Shown: piece by piece, positions 59,071-64,000 of the stretch | Numbering within the stretch: the first letter of the stretch is position 1 | Layout: every line of letters begins with the position of its first letter | From: Macrolepiota albuminosa | Taxonomy: Eukaryota; Basidiomycota; Agaricomycetes; Agaricales; Agaricaceae | Length of the DNA stretch: 64,000 nt | Reading direction: 5' to 3' | NCBI GenBank assembly: GCA_027475525.1 | Contig: JAMWFC010000067.1 | Location: 372,001-436,000, forward strand | Position numbers and translations under genes: made by a program | Notes under the pieces: model-generated | Seen by the model: the letters and a program-made list of their open reading frames with translations, nothing else | What the model was told of the DNA's origin: nothing | Databases searched by the model: none

Positions 59071-59992
59071 GACTGTTACATATGTATTCAACATGCCATG
59101 GTGTCCTGAACATTGCTCAACCTGAACACTGCTTTGAATGTTCATACCCACCTCATAACATCCATGATTTGCTTATTGACTTCTAATCAATCATCCCATG
59201 TGGTTTCCTGAACTATCAATGGTGATTCATTGTATAAAATCAGAAAAAATAAAAGCAGAAGAACTGGTGTGGTTCAGGGCATCAAGTATGTAGCCTTGTA
59301 CCTTTTTTTGGCTCTGTTAGACTCATATATGCCCAGATCTGCATGTGTGTATGTTATTCAAGCATTTGGGCACATCAAGGGGGTTATAGAGAGGGTCAAA
59401 AAACAGGTTTGTTGCTTGTTTTTGACATAATTCATTGAATAACACCTCTTTACAGGCTACAAATGCAAAGCTGCATTGCACAGGGATGTATTTATTCTTG
59501 TATGGCAGTTGTGTCAATATCAATTCTATGTATACAGGAACAACACTGATAACTGAAGGCTTTGATTTTTGTTTTTCTACCTTTTTTTCAATACATTTAT
59601 GCATTTTTTTATATTATGCTTATGTACACCAATATATATAATTTGAACATTGAATTTTATACAAATATTGCTGAGATTTCTCCCTCTGCACTAAGTTAAT
59701 GTACTGTGTCCTGCCATGCTGGCACATTATTGTTGAGTACAACAGCTGACTACTTCCTAATTTGGACAATCATATGTTTTTCAATCGGTCATTACTTGTG
59801 ACACCTCAGTGTTTCCAATCACTGAGGTGTAAGTCAATTTTTATATCACACTTAATATATTACTGATAGTCTGTAGTATTTCTTTGTTACTACAGGTAGA
59901 TACCCAATATATTGCAAAGTGTTTCCAACCACTGAGGTTATCTCTTTGTTACTACAGTTATCCAAGATCCCTCGAGACCAGTCCAACCTCAA
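59071..59992. other. Region upstream of copia element 2, probably including its 5' LTR
   Basis: The LTR should end at 59,992 (...CTCAACA) directly before the primer-binding site. Its start cannot be fixed, because the 3' LTR lies beyond the window. GTGTTTCCAATCACTGAGG recurs with one mismatch (59,810 and 59,921). The open frames at 59,230-59,641 show no domain. Confidence 0.4.
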
Positions 59993-59998
59993 CAGGTT

Positions 59999-60905
59999 AT
60001 GGGCCCTGATGTTACCTGTGATATTTTGTCAATAAAGTTGATAGTCCCAACACTTGCGGCTGACAGTTCAAACTGGCCCACATACCAGAAATGTGTCATG
60101 AATGCCATAACATCAAAGAAGCTCCAGAGACACCTTGTGGGTACCGTGTGTAAGCTGGTCATGCTTATTGAGCATGAGAGATTATTCTACCGTGATGACA
60201 ACTTCTTGGCTCTATTATCCAACAATCAGGTCGATGAGGTTGAGGATGCCATGGAGGAATGGTTGCAGAGAGAGGCTCAGATCCATGAGATCATATACAG
60301 CATGGTTGACTAGTCTACTTTTCACTAAGTCAAGAGTGAACCCACCGTTGCTGCTATCTGGAAGAAACTTGTGTCGATTCATGGCAACAAAGGAGCTATG
60401 TACGAAACCAATCTCCTTGCCCAACTGCAAAAACACCTGCTTCATCAAAAACAGCGAAGTCGATATGTGTACTCACCTTGCTAGCATGGTTGTAATCAAA
60501 GAGCACCTCACAGAAATTGGTTGTCCCTTGTCCAATGCGTCATTTGCAAGTTATATCTGTACATCACTATCTCTTGCCCCCACATATAAACCATTGTTCA
60601 TGATACTTGCAACATCCACACACACCTCTGGAAAGCCAGTTTCAAGCCAGGATCTTATCTGGCATCTTAACGAGGAAGCAAACAGTGCAGCAATTAAAAC
60701 AAATATCAATTGCCAACATGAAGCAATGATTGCAGTGCATGCAAAAGCTCATGGTGACTCTAAAGACACAAAAGAAAAAGGAAAATCGAAGTCAGAGTCT
60801 AAAGATAAGGATAAGCAGCACTGCAACAACTGTGACAAAGATGGACACACCAAAGATAAATGTTTTGAGGAAGATGGAGGTATGGAAGATAAGGCACCTG
60901 AGTAG
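59999..60905 (+). pseudogene. Copia 2 gag with CCHC knuckle
   Basis: The frame from 59,999 gives SSNWPTYQKCVMNAI and ends at a TAG (60,311-60,313). Another frame continues as AAIWKKLVSIHGNKGAMYE (about 60,340), the UBN2/gag_2 pattern. A 256-codon open frame carries the knuckle CNNCDKDGHTKDKC (about 60,824). A single TAG at 60,903-60,905 separates it from the protease-integrase frame. Confidence 0.82.
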
Positions 60906-60908
60906 TGG

Positions 60909-62334
60909 TTGAAAAAGCACAAGGGGAAAGGAAAGGACAAAGCAGACAAGAACAAGTCAGCAAATGCTGCCGAAACCAAAAAAGAGGAGGAAAATTACAC
61001 CTTTCTCACTTCTCTTGCTATTAATGCCCCTGATGACAACCCAAACAACAACGTGGCACTTGCTATTACGTTTAGACACAACAATGAAGCCTATGCCACA
61101 TCCCCATCTGCCAGAATTATAATTGATTGTGGTGCTAGCAGCCATTTCTTGCTATCTTGCAAAAAATTCATAAACTACCAGAAAATTAATCTTGAACCAG
61201 TTCATGCAGCCAATGGACATACCTTCAGCGCTCTTGGCAGGGGAGATCTGCAAATCTGTCTACCCATGAAAATGGAGGAAAAGTCAGTCCCCATTCTTCT
61301 CAAAAGAGTTTACTACACACCAACTATGGCATTCACACTGGTGTCCGTATCATGTCTTGATCATGCTGGTTGTTCTCTCCTCATCAAGAACAGAATGTGT
61401 GTCATTAGAAGTCCAAAGCCACAACATTGTGTCATTGATTGTGTCCCAGCAATTTGTGGACTATACTGTGCCAATAGATCAACACCCTTCTGGAATCACG
61501 TCATGAATATTGCGTCAAAGTCTATCTTGATCAATGAGCTCCACTGTCGGATGGGGCACATAAATCACAAAAACTTCCGTGAGGCAGTTCGCCTTGGGGC
61601 TGTCACTGGTGTTGAACTTGACATGTCATCAGAACCTGAGTTCTGTGAAGCAGGTGTCAAAGGGAAGGCACAGTGTCAGTCGTTCCCAAAGAAGAGTAAA
61701 ACTAAGTATACTCACTATGGGGAAAAGATTGTTGAAGATTTGTGGGGTCCTGCACAGGTCAAGTCACTCGGTGGAAACATCTACTCATACACAAACATTG
61801 ATCTGTACACCTGCAAGGAACACATCACATTTCTTGCATGTAAGTCTGATGTATTTAAGGCTTACCGTGACTACAAAGCATGGGTTAAAATTCACCATGG
61901 TGCAAACATCAAGATGTATGGCAGTGACAGAGGCAGTGAGTTCTTGAGCACCAAAATAAAAGCTCACCAGGATGCCGCTGGTACTGTTTGTGATCTCACT
62001 GTGCATCATTCTCCCCAATCTAATAGCATCGCTGAACATGCAAATCGTACCATTGTTGAGGGTGCACGCACTATGTTAATTGCATCAGGCCTCCCTAAAT
62101 ACCTCTGGGCAGAGGCTAAATGTCATATGGTCTAGCTACAGAACAGGACGCTAACCTGTGCCACTCCTGACAATATAACACCATATCAGATGGCAACCAA
62201 CATAGCACAAGTATATGAATGGAAAGTGCATGCCTACATTAAGCTGCACAGTGCAGGCAAGCTCAATCCTAAAGTTGGAGAGGGGAAGTTTGTTGGCATT
62301 GACAACGAATCAAAGGGGTATAGGATATACTGAT
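60909..62334 (+). pseudogene. Copia 2 protease and integrase
   Basis: The 408-codon open frame shows the protease block IIIDCGASSHFLLSC (about 61,110; the usual motif is DSGAS, here DCGAS). It also has the GAG-pre-integrase block LHCRMGHINHKNFREAV (61,540) and the integrase core: VEDLWGPAQ (first Asp), MYGSDRGSEFLSTKIKAHQD (second Asp) and SPQSNSIAEHANRTIVEGAR (Glu). The core is nearly intact. The frame stops at TAG 62,133 and goes on as LQNRTLTCATPDNITPYQM to KGYRIY, where the insert begins. Confidence 0.87.
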
Positions 62335-63281
62335 GCAAAATGAGTAGTTTACTATATGTAAAGTAGTTCAAAATGGAATTTGAACTGGACTTTGATTATA
62401 TTTCAAGTGTCTCAATTCCACAGAGTACGTAGGGCAAGTGTTGACATGTGCGCATACTTTGTAAAAGTGTGATTATAATGTTTTAATTGATTCATTTAGA
62501 ATGTTGCATAGTGCACTCAAAAATGGGTCAATAAAGTATTATTTACTAAAACCCAAAGCTACTGTAATGCTCCTAGGCCTAAGAAATCCGCTCCCTGGGG
62601 ATTCTGAGCCATGGCAATGCAATTGCTTGCCTGACTCCCCCAAATTTGTCCTTCTTTTATATCCCTTCCTTCAATGCATGGACCACTACTTATGGCGTGT
62701 GTTTTTGTGTTGTCGTAATGCATTGCCATGCCCAGGCAGTTGGTTAGCATGTTACCAAGCCTGGTCTGGTGGCTAATGGTTTGTCCATTCTCTGGTGTGC
62801 ATGGCTACACCCTTTTTATGGCTAATCCTTCCTCTGTTGCCTTGCCTTATCCTCTCGTCCCTCTGTGTCCTTTTTCCTTTCTCCTGGGCTCACTTTGTTG
62901 TTATTCCATGGTTGTGGTGGGCTGGCATTGTGGAGAGGAGGTATGATGAAAGAGTACCAAGTATTTTGGACCGAAGTGACGGGATGGTGTGGTGGCAGTG
63001 CTGATTTCAGAGATGATGCCGAGATCTTGGTTTTACCGAGCACTGCCACTCACTCAGTTATCCCTGACTTCATCAATCTTTGATTGCTGCCTTGTTACCA
63101 TGCATTTATTGCTATGCTTAGCTGGGTTTGGCCAGTTTTCATAAGTTTTGGGTTGGGTTTTTTGTGAGTCTGCCCATGTCTACAGTTTTTGACTAACGCT
63201 TACAGTTTTCAGTGCTTTTTAGAGTATATTGGGACTATATTTTGACTCTTATTGTCTGCCTTGTATGAGGCAGACATATCA
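62331..63281. repeat. 951-bp insert with TG...CA ends, probable solo LTR of another family
   Basis: It splits the copia integrase codons between KGYRIY and WPRKHQLTIERDVYF. It begins TGATGCAAAATG and ends GACATATCA, with ATAC at 62,327-62,330 and 63,282-63,285 as a 4-bp target duplication. There is no recognisable coding domain inside. The TG/CA ends and short duplication fit a solo LTR unrelated to the gypsy LTR family of this window. Confidence 0.7.
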
Positions 63282-64000
63282 ATACTGGCCCAGGAAACAT
63301 CAGCTTACAATTGAAAGAGATGTTTACTTCAACAGGGAAGCAGCTCTCAACCCGGATAATGTCCAGATTGAGAGGGAGTGGGAATCTGTCAATCCAGACA
63401 GTCACCAGACCTCAAAATCACTAAACCCTCCAGAATCGTCACCAGGTCCTATATCTAACAATTCTGCCAACAATGTCAAGGTCAAAGAGGTCACCGAAAG
63501 CAGTCCCATGCCACAAACCAAGGTTATTAACAATGAGAAACACATTGAGAACCTGCAAGAGTTGCCTCAAACAGTCTCAGACAACCCACAGGCAGAGAAT
63601 TTGCCCTCTCCCAATGCACTGCACCTCAAGAAGCATCAAAATTCACTGACTGGCCTCCAACAATTCAATTCCAAACAATATGGCTGAGGACAGCATTGCA
63701 ACACCCCAAAGGATGCAAGTTTTGCTGACTATGCTGAATCTGCACTCATTGTTGACGCCACCGAGATCCTTGAACCTAGCGGAGTTGAAATTGAAGCTGA
63801 GTGGATTTACAATGCAATCGAGCATGCAATGGCAGTAAGTGAAGATGTACCATCCATTAGAGATGCACTGAGTGGTAGCAAAAGAGAAGATTGGTCAGCT
63901 GCAATAGATGCTGAACTTAGCCAAATCGAGAAACTTTGTACCTGGGAAATTGTTGAGACACCCAAAGATGTCAATGTCATTCCATGTCGGTATGTCTTAC
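63282..64000 (+). pseudogene. Copia 2 integrase C-terminus, linker and start of reverse transcriptase
   Basis: ERDVYFNREAALNPDNVQIE begins the linker after the integrase (63,322). After TGA at 63,685 and a frame change, the RT N-terminus reads REDWSAAIDAELSQIEKLCT (about 63,886) and VIPCRYV at the window end. This is the copia RT start; catalytic blocks lie outside. Confidence 0.82.

Larger units (their letters stand above)
59993..64000 (+). mobile_element. Second Ty1/copia element, better preserved, runs off the window
   Basis: The primer-binding site GGTTATGGGCCCTG at 59,993 fits the complement of the initiator tRNA-Met anticodon arm, and its ATG (59,999) starts gag, as in the copia element at 30 kb. 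Gag, protease, integrase and the start of RT follow in copia order. A TG...CA insert splits it at 62,331-63,281. Only a few stops are present and CpG is retained more than in the first copia element, so it is younger. RT, RNase H and the 3' LTR lie beyond 64,000. Confidence 0.88.

Overview
The window looks like nuclear DNA from a mushroom-forming basidiomycete (Agaricomycetes). Host genes are cut by many 45-60 nt GT-AG introns with CTNAY-type branch sites. The mobile elements are types common in that group: Ty3/gypsy and Ty1/copia LTR elements, DIRS-like tyrosine-recombinase elements, KDZ transposons, a Helitron helicase and Tc1/mariner. I cannot name the species from sequence alone.

Layout. 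1-10.4 kb is AT-rich decayed repeat DNA with a 100-N scaffold gap, solo LTRs and a ruined gypsy element. 10.9-19.4 kb holds two divergent P-loop GTPase paralogues around a shared 1.5 kb promoter region with three copies of an interrupted palindrome. 20.8-26.5 kb is a complete vacuolar-type alpha-mannosidase gene (GH38, Ams1-like) on the minus strand. A DIRS-like relic (26.5-27.8 kb) lies directly against its start codon. 28.4-29.6 kb is an intact trichodiene-synthase-like terpene synthase. 30.2-35.0 kb is a full-length, decayed copia element with 5-bp target duplications and a gypsy solo LTR nested in its 3' LTR. 38-42.1 kb is a broken KDZ transposase. 42.8-44.7 kb is an MFS transporter and 45.2-46.5 kb a transaldolase. 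From 46.9 kb to the end is repeat DNA: tyrosine recombinase, mariner, gypsy, minisatellite, Helitron, LTRs and a better preserved copia element that runs off the window.

Main discovery candidate. The plus-strand GTPase gene (14.4-19.45 kb) is interrupted by an array of 51 consecutive micro-exon units between 15,801 and 18,880. Each unit is a 3' splice site (usually TTAG), exactly three nucleotides (one unit has nine), then a 5' splice site (usually GTAAGT). Units are separated by 45-70 nt AT-rich introns. Ordinary in-frame coding exons lie on both sides. None of the triplets is a stop codon, and two donors are GCAAGT, the known GC-AG exception. I know of no described gene with such an array of trinucleotide exons. 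It could encode a peptide residue by residue, or be a ladder of recursive splice sites across a 3-kb intron.

Caution on the assembly. Five exact tandem duplications with the same 77-bp offset occur in unrelated sequence (19.5, 39.5, 40.5, 43.5 and 57.8 kb). They are most simply explained as unmerged k-mer overlaps from the assembler. One lies in the MFS gene.

Host genes contain ordinary CpG, while most transposon DNA is nearly CpG-free and its stops are often TAG where CAG is expected. This points to cytosine methylation and deamination of repeats.
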